Assembly: GCA_910585555.1 (NCBI GenBank)
Contig: CAJUFU010000022.1
Coordinates: 1 to 17,950, forward strand
Direction of reading: 5' to 3'
Length of the DNA stretch: 17,950 nucleotides
Origin: an uncultured Lachnospiraceae bacterium
Lineage (GTDB): Bacteria; Bacillota; Clostridia; Lachnospirales; Lachnospiraceae
Numbering within the stretch: position 1 is the first letter of the stretch; each line of letters opens with the position of its first letter. Under the pieces are notes generated by a model that was not told the origin of the DNA, did no database searches, and worked only from the letters and a program-made list of their open reading frames with translations. Shown here piece by piece: positions 1 through 7,055 of the stretch. A program made the position numbers and the translations under genes.

Positions 1-51
1 CGCGACCCCGACCTTGGCAAGGTCGTGCTCCACCAACTGAGCCACTCGCGC
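1..51 (-). tRNA. tRNA-Gly(GCC), 3' end cut by window edge
   Basis: Read on the minus strand from base 51, the sequence has a 7-base 5' acceptor strand GCGCGAG, then TG, a D-arm GCTC...GAGC containing the usual AGTTGGT loop, and a 5-bp anticodon stem CGACC/GGTCG. The anticodon loop TTGCCAA carries GCC at 16-18, which reads glycine codons GGC/GGU. The variable loop and the first bases of the T-stem follow before the sequence leaves the window, so the T-loop and 3' acceptor strand are not visible. Whether CCA is encoded cannot be seen. Confidence 0.95.
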
Positions 52-91
52 ATATCTTTGTCGAAGCTGTTCTATCGCTCGGACAAGTATT

Positions 92-120
92 AATATACTA
101 TATGAATTTTATTTTGTCAA
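92..120 (-). promoter_or_regulatory. Promoter for the tRNA-Gly transcript
   Basis: On the minus strand there is a perfect -35 TTGACA (115-120), a 17-base spacer and a -10 TATATT (92-97). Transcription would start near base 85, about 34 bases upstream of the mature tRNA 5' end. Confidence 0.7.
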
Positions 121-195
121 CAAAAAAAGTTATAAAAATTAAAAAAATTATTCCAAAACATTTCAAAAGAATTTGAAAAATTTTTGAGAAAGTAT

Positions 196-224
196 TTGAC
201 AAAACTGGAAAAAGGTGCTATAAG
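196..224 (+). promoter_or_regulatory. Sigma-A-type promoter for the 78-residue gene
   Basis: Perfect -35 TTGACA (196-201), a 17-base spacer and -10 TATAAG (219-224). It lies 44 bases before the start codon in an AT-rich stretch, back to back with the tRNA promoter. It is one of the strongest-looking promoters in the window. Confidence 0.8.
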
Positions 225-268
225 TTAGTGCGAAGAGAAAAAGAGATGAGAAAGAGGAGGAAAAAAAG

Positions 269-505
269 ATGAAAGTAATGAACATTGACGATCCTGAAAA
301 GTTTTTTGAGGTAATTAATCAGTGCAAAGGCACAGTAGAGTTGGTAACTAAGGAGGGAGACAGATTAAACCTGAAGTCCCAGTTGACAAAATATGTGGCA
401 CTTACAAAACTTTTTGCAGACAATGCAATTCCGGAGATGGAGCTTGTGGCGCATGAGCCTGAGGATGTAAATCGTCTGCTTGAGTACATGGTAAACACAA
501 AATAA
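269..505 (+). CDS. Conserved-looking small protein of unknown function (78 aa)
   Basis: I do not recognise a named function. The start is well supported: AGAGGAGG lies about 8 bases upstream of the ATG and a consensus promoter lies upstream of that. The protein is soluble, mixed alpha/beta in appearance and acidic, with no signal peptide or membrane segment. From memory, similar small proteins of 75-80 residues occur in Lachnospiraceae, sometimes with the unconvincing label 'polyA polymerase'; no such domain is visible here. The strong promoter and ideal ribosome binding site suggest it is well expressed. A hairpin separates it from the downstream gre gene, so it may be a single-gene transcript with partial read-through. 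Coding status is confident; function is open. Confidence 0.75.
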   Translation: MKVMNIDDPEKFFEVINQCKGTVELVTKEGDRLNLKSQLTKYVALTKLFADNAIPEMELVAHEPEDVNRLLEYMVNTK

Positions 506-541
506 ATTCGGTATAACCTAATAAGGAAGCATTATTTTGGG

Positions 542-567
542 GAATCCTGCGTTTAGCAGGATTCTTT
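542..567 (+). terminator. Hairpin between the small gene and the gre gene
   Basis: A perfect 9-bp inverted repeat GAATCCTGC/GCAGGATTC with a 5-base loop GTTTA is followed by a short T run (TTTG). It sits 37 bases after the small gene's stop and 23 bases before the gre start. The T tract is short, so it may be a leaky terminator or attenuator that reduces read-through into the elongation factor gene. Confidence 0.55.
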
Positions 568-589
568 GTATATGGGAAAGGATAGAGAG

Positions 590-1093
590 ATGTATAATGA
601 ACTGACCAGGCAGGATATCCAGAAGATGGAGGAAGAGATTGAATATCGTAAGCTGGTGGTGCGTAAGAACGCGCTGGAAGATGTGAAGGAAGCGCGTGCG
701 CAGGGGGATTTGAGCGAAAATTTTGAATATTACGCGGCGAAGAAGTTCAAGAACCAGAACGAGAGCCGCATCCGGTATCTGGAAAGGATGATCAAGACTG
801 CCGTGGTAGTGTCTGACGAATCTGCGGAAGATGAGGTGGGCATGAATAATACGGTGGAGGTATTTTTTGAGGAAGATGGACTGACGGAGAAGTATAAACT
901 GGTGACTACCGTGAGGGGAAATTCTCTGGAAGGGTTGATCAGTACGGAATCTCCGCTTGGCAAGGCACTGCTTGGCCACAAAGCAGGAGACCGGGTCTTT
1001 GTGGAGATTAGTGCAGGAAATGGCTACTATGTGGTCATTAAGGCAATCGAGAATACGGTGGATGACGGTAAGGATAAGATACGGAGCTTTTAG
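590..1093 (+). CDS. GreA/GreB-family transcript cleavage factor
   Basis: A 167-residue protein with the Gre layout: an N-terminal antiparallel coiled coil (about residues 1-75) and a C-terminal FKBP-like globular domain (about 80-160). The coiled-coil tip carries the hallmark GDLSEN, with D40 and E43 matching the acidic pair that reaches through the RNA polymerase secondary channel to help hydrolyse backtracked RNA. The C-terminal stretch ESPLGKALLGHKAGDRV is the conserved end of the globular domain. I place the start at ATG 590 because AGGA lies 7 bases upstream; in-frame TTG 566 and ATG 572 lie against or inside the preceding hairpin. Homologues recalled from the group begin MYNELT, which agrees. 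No promoter of its own is obvious. The family is certain; it is probably an extra Gre-type factor, since genomes of this group also tend to carry a more standard greA. Confidence 0.9.
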   Translation: MYNELTRQDIQKMEEEIEYRKLVVRKNALEDVKEARAQGDLSENFEYYAAKKFKNQNESRIRYLERMIKTAVVVSDESAEDEVGMNNTVEVFFEEDGLTEKYKLVTTVRGNSLEGLISTESPLGKALLGHKAGDRVFVEISAGNGYYVVIKAIENTVDDGKDKIRSF

Positions 1094-1117
1094 GAGACTA
1101 GAAGCTCCGTTTTTTTT
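1081..1117 (+). terminator. Intrinsic terminator overlapping the gre stop codon
   Basis: A perfect 9-bp stem ACGGAGCTT/AAGCTCCGT (1081-1089 with 1102-1110) is followed by a run of eight T. The 5' arm of the stem is the last coding sequence of the gre gene and the stop codon lies in the loop. Confidence 0.92.
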
Positions 1118-1180
1118 GGCGCCTGGGTCTTGAAAACAGTCATATGGATAAGATAAGTCATAATATTCTTGTTATCCTGT

Positions 1181-1197
1181 CATACAGGTGCTGTATG
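1181..1197. repeat. 7-bp inverted repeat upstream of the Ca-ATPase gene
   Basis: CATACAG-GTG-CTGTATG is a perfect dyad with a 3-base centre, between the gre terminator and the ATPase gene. It could be an operator half-site pair or a short RNA hairpin. No regulator can be named from it. Confidence 0.35.
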
Positions 1198-1238
1198 GGA
1201 CTTAGGAAAATGAAAAAAGAAAACTAGTTTACATAATT

Positions 1239-1250
1239 TGTAATATTACA
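1239..1250. promoter_or_regulatory. Perfect 12-bp palindrome, possible operator for the Ca-ATPase
   Basis: TGTAATATTACA is a self-complementary 12-mer about 90 bases before the ATPase start, in an AT-rich stretch where the promoter should be. I could not identify a convincing -35/-10 pair in 1118-1341, so promoter placement relative to this site is unresolved. Confidence 0.35.
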
Positions 1251-1341
1251 TTTTTTACAGGCATATATCTTACAAAGAAATGACAAGCCTGCAGTGCGCA
1301 GACGGGCAGGTTCGTTTCAGGAAAGGCAGGAGGATGTGTGC

Positions 1342-4056
1342 ATGTATGAGAGCAAGACGGCTGCGGAGACAGTACGGAGTCTGGGAACGGACAGGGAAAA
1401 GGGACTTAGCCGCAGGGAGGCTATGGAGCGTAAGGCCAAATATGGTGCGAACAAGCTTAAGGAGCAGGAGCAAAAGAGTGTAGGCCAGATGATATTGGAA
1501 CAGCTCAACGACCCGCTGATTCTGATTCTGGTGGTGGCAATGGCCATTTCTTTAATGTTGCATGAATTTGGAGATGCGGTCATTATCGTTGCTGTGGTGG
1601 TCTTAAATGGGGCGGTTGGCATTATTCAGGAGGGAAAAGCGGGCAGAGCGGTGGAGGCGCTCAAGAAGATTTCGTCTCCTCAGGCGGTGGCTGTGCGGGA
1701 TGGCGAACCCATTAAGATACCGGCAGAGGACTTGGTGGTTGGAGATATTGTGCTTCTGGAAGCTGGAAATATGATTCCAGCCGACTTAAGACTCATTGAA
1801 AATATGGGGATTTTTGTAGAAGAGTCTACCATAACGGGAGAGTCTGTGCCGGTAGAGAAGGATGCGGAGTATGTGTTGGACGTGCCGGGAGATAACAGCT
1901 GCATGAATATGGCGTATATGTCTACCTATGTAACCAGAGGCAGGGGAAAGGGCGTGGTGACGGCTACGGGGATGGATACGCGGATTGGCCACATTGCGGA
2001 CATGCTGCATGGCAGCAAGGAAAAGCTTACGCCTTTACAGGTAAAGCTGGGGGAGCTTGGCAAGGTGCTAAGTGCTTTAGCGGTAGGTATTTGTGTCTTC
2101 TTATTTATAGTGGCAGTTTTACAGAAGCGCGATGTGGGAGAAATGCTTCTTACCTCTGTTTCCTTGGCGGTAGCGGCGGTGCCGGAAGGACTGCCGGCTA
2201 TTGTGACGATCGTGCTGGCATTGAGTGTATCCCGTATGGTGCGGGCGAAGACTATCGTCCGCAAGCTTTCTTCGGTGGAGACGCTGGGAGCGGTTGAGGT
2301 GGTATGTTCGGACAAGACGGGAACCCTGACCCAGAATAAAATGACAGTGATGGAATGTTGTCTGGATGGCAGGCTGAGCGGGCGGGAGCAGATGACGCCG
2401 CTTTTGCAGGGTGTTTTAGATAATCCGGGGGCGGATGCTGGATGCAGGCATTTTCTTTTGGGGAGCGTTTTGTGTAATGACGGAGTGTTGAACGAAGCGG
2501 GAGAATTGGGAGACCCGACAGAAATGGCCTTTCTGCATATGGCCAGGGAATGCGGCGTTAATGTGGACCAGATCAGGGGAAGGTATCCGCGCATAGATGA
2601 GGTGGGTTTTGATTCGGAGCGAAAGATGATGACCACATTGCATCAGGAGGGCACGGAGAGGGTTTCCTATTCCAAGGGGGCGGCGGAGAGGATTTTGGAA
2701 GGCTGCGACAGGATGTACAGAGGCGGCCGGATTGTGGAGCTGTCACAGACAGAGCGGGATTTTCTGCTGCGGATACAAAAGCAGCTGATGACGGAGGGAA
2801 GGCGTGTGCTGGCGCTCGCCATGGAACCGGAGGGGCGTATGGGGGAAAAGAACATGGTTTTTCTGGGCCTGGTCAGTCTGCAGGACCCTGTGCGTCCTGA
2901 GGCGGTAGAGGCAGTGCGGGACTTCAAGGCGGCCGGGGTATCCACGGTGATGATTACGGGTGACCATCCGGATACGGCATTTTCCATTGCAAAGGAGCTG
3001 GGGATTGCCAGTCGGGCCGGGGAATGTATCACGGGCCGGGACCTGGATCACTTAAAGGAGCACACTTTTTTACAGAAATTACCCCAGCTTAAGGTGTTTG
3101 CCCGGGTGACGCCGGAACACAAGGTACGGATTGTGGAAGGGTTTAGGTCTTTGAAGAAAACCGTTGCCATGACGGGAGACGGGGTCAATGACGCGCCTTC
3201 CCTGCAGGCGGCGGATATCGGGATTGCCATGGGATTGAATGGGACAGACGTGGCCAGAGGCGCGGCGGATTTTGTGTTGATGGATGATAATTTTGCCACC
3301 ATACACACGGCGATCAAGGAAGGCCGGGGGATTTATGAGAATATCCGCAAATCGGTGCTCTTCCTGCTTTCCTCAAATCTGGGAGAAATCATCACCATGC
3401 TGGTGACCATAGTCACAGGGCTGCCCACGCCGTTAAAGGCAAGTTTTATTCTGTGGATTAATCTGATTACGGATTCTCTGCCGGCGTTAGCGCTGGGGGT
3501 GGATGATAACGAGACGGAGCGGCTGATGCAGGAGCCGCCCAGGAAGCGGGAGGACTCTTTGTTTGCCAAGGGGGGTCTGATGTGCGTAATCTGTTATGGG
3601 CTGGTGATTGGCGGGGTGAGTCTGGCCGCCTTCTTGAAGGTGCCTTATGATCGTATTGTGTCGGAGGGTCTGCCGATTAGTTTACATAATATATTGGAGG
3701 GACTGAAAATATCTACTGTTTTGGCGAAGGCGCAAACCCATGCTTTTACGGTGCTGGGTATCAGTCAGTTATTTCACGCCATCGGCATGAGAGATGTAAA
3801 CCGTTCGGTATTTAAGATGAATCACAGGAATAATCCGTATATGCTGTTGGCGTTTGCGGCAGGAATTTTGTTACAGATGGCGGTGACAGAGATTACACCC
3901 CTTATTTATCTGTTTGGTACGGTGCGGCTCAGCATGATGGAGTGGACGCAGCTGATTGCACTCTCCGCCACACCGCTTATTGTACATGAACTTCTGGTTG
4001 CCGTGGGAAAGGCAGGCGGCCAAAAACCGCAGGCAGAGAAGTCCTCAAAGCCCTGA
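1342..4056 (+). CDS. Calcium-transporting P-type ATPase (P2A, SERCA/PMCA-like)
   Basis: A 904-residue membrane pump, probably exporting Ca2+ from the cytosol in exchange for protons. It has an N-terminal cation-ATPase segment, then TGES (165-168, actuator loop), then PEGLP in TM4 (E282). The phosphorylation site is DKTGTLT (D324), followed by the nucleotide domain, TGDH (539-542) and the hinge TGDGVNDAP (D613, D617). Ca-site residues of SERCA are retained: PEGL in TM4, N and E in SSNLGEI of TM5, and N, T and D in WINLITD of TM6. This supports Ca2+ rather than heavy-metal or K+ transport. There is no N-terminal metal-binding domain. Start at ATG 1342: AGGAGG lies 8 bases upstream, and the longer reading from 1294 lacks this. 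Length fits bacterial Ca-ATPases such as B. subtilis YloB and Listeria LMCA1. Its stop lies 2 bases from the stop of the convergent ytaF-like gene. Confidence 0.93.
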   Translation: MYESKTAAETVRSLGTDREKGLSRREAMERKAKYGANKLKEQEQKSVGQMILEQLNDPLILILVVAMAISLMLHEFGDAVIIVAVVVLNGAVGIIQEGKAGRAVEALKKISSPQAVAVRDGEPIKIPAEDLVVGDIVLLEAGNMIPADLRLIENMGIFVEESTITGESVPVEKDAEYVLDVPGDNSCMNMAYMSTYVTRGRGKGVVTATGMDTRIGHIADMLHGSKEKLTPLQVKLGELGKVLSALAVGICVFLFIVAVLQKRDVGEMLLTSVSLAVAAVPEGLPAIVTIVLALSVSRMVRAKTIVRKLSSVETLGAVEVVCSDKTGTLTQNKMTVMECCLDGRLSGREQMTPLLQGVLDNPGADAGCRHFLLGSVLCNDGVLNEAGELGDPTEMAFLHMARECGVNVDQIRGRYPRIDEVGFDSERKMMTTLHQEGTERVSYSKGAAERILEGCDRMYRGGRIVELSQTERDFLLRIQKQLMTEGRRVLALAMEPEGRMGEKNMVFLGLVSLQDPVRPEAVEAVRDFKAAGVSTVMITGDHPDTAFSIAKELGIASRAGECITGRDLDHLKEHTFLQKLPQLKVFARVTPEHKVRIVEGFRSLKKTVAMTGDGVNDAPSLQAADIGIAMGLNGTDVARGAADFVLMDDNFATIHTAIKEGRGIYENIRKSVLFLLSSNLGEIITMLVTIVTGLPTPLKASFILWINLITDSLPALALGVDDNETERLMQEPPRKREDSLFAKGGLMCVICYGLVIGGVSLAAFLKVPYDRIVSEGLPISLHNILEGLKISTVLAKAQTHAFTVLGISQLFHAIGMRDVNRSVFKMNHRNNPYMLLAFAAGILLQMAVTEITPLIYLFGTVRLSMMEWTQLIALSATPLIVHELLVAVGKAGGQKPQAEKSSKP

Positions 4057-4058
4057 GA

Positions 4059-4694
4059 TCAGGAAAGCGCGTGCACAGCAAGGAGGAGAAGAAAGAGGCC
4101 GCTCAGCCAGGAGAGGTCGATGTGCAGCATGTGACTTAGCAGGCGTCCCAGGAAATAGCCGATGGCGAACAGAAGCAGATTAAAGAGCATGGCTAAGAGG
4201 AGAAACAGAGGCCAGGAGACAGATTCCGCGGGAAAGGCCATACCTACCAGGATGCTGTCTAAGGAAAGGGCAAGACTTAATAGCAGGGCCTCCTTGGCGC
4301 TTAAGACCTGCAGGTCATCTTGGTTGGCATCTTCGGGAGAGAGATAGATGGTAAAGATAATGTTTAGCTGTTTGATTCGGCAACCCCAGTTTCTAGCGAG
4401 ACTGGGGTATTTTTTTGCCAGGTATCTGATCAGACTCTCTGTCAGTTTGCTGCATCCAATGAGAAACAAGAGGAAGAAGGAAAGGAGGGTGAGGGTTTTA
4501 GGGGGAAGAAGGAAGAGGAGCAGATGAGAGAGTCTGTTGGCGGCGGTAATAAAGAGAGCAGGAACGCAGACTAAAAGGAAAAAAGAAAGTGCCTTGATGT
4601 GGACTTTCTGGGTGCCGTAGGAAAAACCTGCGGTCATGGAATCTAAAGAGACCGCAAGGAAAAAGAGACACAGGGCAGGGATAAAGTGAGACAT
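4059..4694 (-). CDS. ytaF: YtaF/MntP-like sporulation membrane protein
   Basis: A 211-residue, very hydrophobic protein with about six membrane segments arranged as two repeats. Each repeat carries the family signature around an aspartate: SLDSMTAG (D18) in the first helix and SLDSILVG (D146) in the fourth. A hydrophilic loop (about 95-130) separates the halves. This is the MntP-type (PF02659) architecture. MntP proteins export Mn2+; the YtaF branch in Bacillus and Clostridia is annotated as a sporulation membrane protein with unproven transport. The halves and the long central loop fit YtaF better than the shorter MntP. Minus-strand AAGG lies about 8 bases before the ATG. The gene faces the Ca-ATPase gene with only 2 bases between stops and no terminator visible between them. 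Upstream lies a structured region that may be its leader. Family assignment is good; substrate is unknown. Confidence 0.82.
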   Translation of the reverse strand: MSHFIPALCLFFLAVSLDSMTAGFSYGTQKVHIKALSFFLLVCVPALFITAANRLSHLLLFLLPPKTLTLLSFFLLFLIGCSKLTESLIRYLAKKYPSLARNWGCRIKQLNIIFTIYLSPEDANQDDLQVLSAKEALLLSLALSLDSILVGMAFPAESVSWPLFLLLAMLFNLLLFAIGYFLGRLLSHMLHIDLSWLSGLFLLLLAVHALS

Positions 4695-4738
4695 GGGTGA
4701 TTACCTTGTTATGTTTTACTTTATTGTATGGAGAAGCA

Positions 4739-4887
4739 AAATACCTGTTCCCGCAGCATCATCTGCTATCCGCGGCATATCCACAGCTCCGCTCATGAAA
4801 CAATTTGCAGTCCGTGCTTTGTGTGCAAGCACCCACGCCCAGATGGCAAATTATTTCATGGCTGAACTGTTACCCGGGACAATATCT
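4739..4887 (-). ncRNA. Candidate structured RNA or structured ytaF leader (rod-shaped)
   Basis: Read as minus-strand RNA, AGAUAUUGUCCCG (4887-4875) pairs with 4753-4739 over 13 pairs with two single-base bulges. Inside it, 4870-4846 pairs with 4808-4783 over 24 of 25 positions, with one A.G mismatch and one bulged A. An inner hairpin GUGCUU/AAGCAC closes a 7-base loop (4832-4814). Five of the pairs are G.U wobbles that become A.C mismatches if the plus strand is read, which argues for minus-strand transcription. An alternative stem, GCAUAUC (4894-4888) with GAUAUGC (4781-4775), is mutually exclusive with the outer stem. The rod with an asymmetric internal bubble and the size (about 150-190 nt) recall 6S RNA. 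A regulatory leader of ytaF, whose start lies 45 bases downstream, is equally possible. I could not match a known riboswitch consensus. Confidence 0.4.
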
Positions 4888-4902
4888 GATATGCATGGAC
4901 AC

Positions 4903-4931
4903 TTGTATTCAAGTATAAAAAACAGTATAAT
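4903..4931 (+). promoter_or_regulatory. Promoter for the cotH-like gene
   Basis: -35 TTGTAT (4903-4908), a 17-base spacer and a perfect -10 TATAAT (4926-4931). It implies a leader of roughly 85 bases before the cotH start. It overlaps -10-like sequences on the other strand. Confidence 0.65.
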
Positions 4932-5022
4932 AAAATAAATTTTTTGGCAGACATAAAAGAGGAGACGGCAGAGGTTGTAAGAACGGGTAAATGGTTCGCC
5001 GTATAGATGCTCCGGAACGGGA

Positions 5023-6960
5023 ATGGATATGCTATATAGGATAAAGAAACGGAAACTACTTGGAATTGTGCTCATCTTATTGGTTCTTTTGACCATGGGC
5101 ATGGAAAAGATGAGGTATGACAGGGCCTGGCGGGAAGGCGATTGTATGGAGAGCCTTTGTTTTACGATCAAGAACAGTATGTCGGAGCAGGTGATACACT
5201 GTTTTCAGGACGAGGCACAAGAGATTTGTTATCTATTCCTGCCTTCCTATGCAAATGCCAGCGATGTCCATATTTCTTTTACCGGGGCCTATGAGGCGGT
5301 CTTTGCGGGTGCGCAGGAAGAAATCGTCTTGAGAAGCGGGGCGGATATCAGTGGACTTTTGTACAACCAGCCGTATGAGATGCAGTTTATAGACAATGAT
5401 GGACAAAAGCTTGCGCAAAAAAGGCTGGTAGTCATGCACTCTGCCAATCTGCCGGCGATGTTTTTGGAGACGGACAGCGGTTCCATGGAGTTACTTAACG
5501 GGGATAAGGATTATGAAGAGAAGGGCAGGCTTGTCTTATTTGACGCGGACGGAAGCATGGTGTGTGCAGACAGGCTGGACCGTATTTCAGGAAGAGGCAA
5601 TTCCACATGGGCTTATCCTAAGAAATCATACGGTATCAGATTGAAAAACCAGGCGGATTTATTTGGTATGGGGAGCGCTGAGAACTGGATTTTGTTGAGC
5701 AATGTGGAGGACAGAAGTTATCTGCGCAACAAGATTACATATGAGATGGCGATTGCCGCTGGTATGGAGGGTGCGCCGGAATCGCAGTATATCGATCTAT
5801 ATGTGAACAACAGATACCATGGTATGTATCAGCTTTGCGAAAAGGTGGAAATCGGGCCGGAGAGAATACCGATTACGGATTTGGGAGCAAAAAACCTGAA
5901 ACTCAATAAGGATTTACAGGAATACGAGCGCTTTTATGAGCGCGCCGGTGTCCGGGAAGAAAAGGGGGTCATACTGCCTAAAGAGCCGGCCGATCTGTCA
6001 GGGGGATATCTGTTAGAGCGGGATGTGTCGGAGAAGTATGAAAATGAGAGCAGCGGTTTTTGCACGCTTACGCTGCATGACCAATATACGATCAAGAGTC
6101 CGAAATACGCCTCTGTGGCGCAGGTAGATTATATCAGCAGCCTGGTGGAGGAGATGGAGAAGGCGGTGACGGCGAAGGACGGCATCAATCCGGATACGGG
6201 CCTTAGTTATCTGGATTATATCGACCTGGAATCTTATGCCATGAAGTATGTGTTGGAGGAGTTGTGTAAGAATAAGGGCGGCGGCGCCACCAGTTCGTTT
6301 TTCTACAAACCGGAAGATGCTGTCAGCACAAAGCTTTTTGCGGGTCCTGTGTGGGATTATGACAAGGCTTACGCAAGATTATACGGGATTGATGGCACGG
6401 CCAGAGACCTTTGCTATCTGACACAGCGGGATAACAGTACCACACTTTTCTGGCACCTGTATGCCCATCCGGAATTTCGGCAGATGGTTTCGGACTGTTA
6501 TGAGGCATTCTTTTCCGATTATATTCTGGAGATCAATGAGAAGAAGATTGAGGAGTATGTGTCCCAGATGTATGCCTCGGGCGAGATGGACCGCATCAGA
6601 TGGAAGGAAATATATGGAGAAGCGGAAGAAGGGGGTATTGACTGGGGACAGGAAGCGCAGCCCATCCGTTCTTTTCTTACAGAGCGCAAGGCGTTTCTGG
6701 ATGAGATTTGGATAGAACAGAAGAAATTGTGCACCGTACATTTTATCGCAGACGAATACCACAGAGATACCTATGTGAGTGTGATTGAGGGAGAATCCCT
6801 GCAAAGTGTGCCCATCGGGGAAGCGGGAAGTCAAAATGGAGAATTCATATTTGACGGATGGTATACGGCAGACGGTACAGTATTCGATGGCTCACAGCCT
6901 ATATTTGAGGATATCACTGTTTATAGCAGGAGCCACAGGGCAGCGGGGGAGGAACCTTAA
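5023..6960 (+). CDS. Membrane-anchored CotH kinase-family protein with C-terminal InlB-type repeat
   Basis: A 645-residue protein. Residues 12-27 form a single hydrophobic segment after a KKRK cluster, so it is probably an N-in, surface-facing anchored protein. The CotH domain (about 170-480) shows RISGRGNSTW (187-196), then KKSYGIRL and WILLSNVEDRSYLRN, and near its end GPVWDYDKAY with D445 and D447 in the position of the family's metal-binding aspartates. CotH of B. subtilis phosphorylates spore coat proteins; other members are found in cellulosomes and on cell surfaces. The last part (about 570-638, containing IFDGWYTADGTVFD and EDITVYSR) resembles a Listeria-Bacteroides (InlB B-type) repeat, a surface or adhesion module. 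ATG 5023 has only a weak GGAACGGGA site; ATG 5029 is also possible. A consensus promoter lies upstream, and no terminator is seen after the stop. Family is confident; substrate is unknown. Confidence 0.85.
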   Translation: MDMLYRIKKRKLLGIVLILLVLLTMGMEKMRYDRAWREGDCMESLCFTIKNSMSEQVIHCFQDEAQEICYLFLPSYANASDVHISFTGAYEAVFAGAQEEIVLRSGADISGLLYNQPYEMQFIDNDGQKLAQKRLVVMHSANLPAMFLETDSGSMELLNGDKDYEEKGRLVLFDADGSMVCADRLDRISGRGNSTWAYPKKSYGIRLKNQADLFGMGSAENWILLSNVEDRSYLRNKITYEMAIAAGMEGAPESQYIDLYVNNRYHGMYQLCEKVEIGPERIPITDLGAKNLKLNKDLQEYERFYERAGVREEKGVILPKEPADLSGGYLLERDVSEKYENESSGFCTLTLHDQYTIKSPKYASVAQVDYISSLVEEMEKAVTAKDGINPDTGLSYLDYIDLESYAMKYVLEELCKNKGGGATSSFFYKPEDAVSTKLFAGPVWDYDKAYARLYGIDGTARDLCYLTQRDNSTTLFWHLYAHPEFRQMVSDCYEAFFSDYILEINEKKIEEYVSQMYASGEMDRIRWKEIYGEAEEGGIDWGQEAQPIRSFLTERKAFLDEIWIEQKKLCTVHFIADEYHRDTYVSVIEGESLQSVPIGEAGSQNGEFIFDGWYTADGTVFDGSQPIFEDITVYSRSHRAAGEEP

Positions 6961-7003
6961 GAGGCAGGATGAAATATTCCAGCCAAAGAAATTACCGAAA
7001 CGA

Positions 7004-7032
7004 TTTACGTTATCCATAAAAAATGTTATGAT
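7004..7032 (+). promoter_or_regulatory. Promoter for the beta-CASP / thyA / folA / kinase run
   Basis: -35 TTTACG (7004-7009), a 17-base spacer and -10 TATGAT (7027-7032), ending 23 bases before the next start codon. The -10 lies between the two arms of a GTTATC/GATAAC repeat (7009-7014, 7030-7035), a possible operator. Confidence 0.6.
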
Positions 7033-7055
7033 AACAATATATGGGAGGTAGCGGT

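Larger units (their letters stand above)
4695..5022. other. Divergent intergenic region between ytaF-like and cotH-like genes
   Basis: These 328 bases hold no gene I can support. From 4739 to 4894 there is a dense set of inverted repeats (listed separately as a candidate RNA). From 4900 to 4945 the sequence is AT-rich, with a rightward promoter TTGTAT/TATAAT and, on the minus strand, -10-like TATACT at 4912-4917 and again at 4924-4929, both with poor -35 boxes. A small dyad ACTTG-TATT-CAAGT (4901-4914) overlaps the rightward -35. The remainder (4945-5022) is a plain leader for cotH. Confidence 0.6.

Noticed and set aside
1926..2636. A 236-codon minus-strand open frame inside the Ca-ATPase gene
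   Set aside because: It is opposite the DKTGT phosphorylation domain, which is unmistakably coded on the plus strand. No ribosome site or family features are seen.
4693..4938. An 81-codon plus-strand reading frame between ytaF and cotH
   Set aside because: It starts on the complement of the ytaF start codon, has no ribosome binding site, and covers the inverted-repeat region; the pairing explains the open frame better than coding does.
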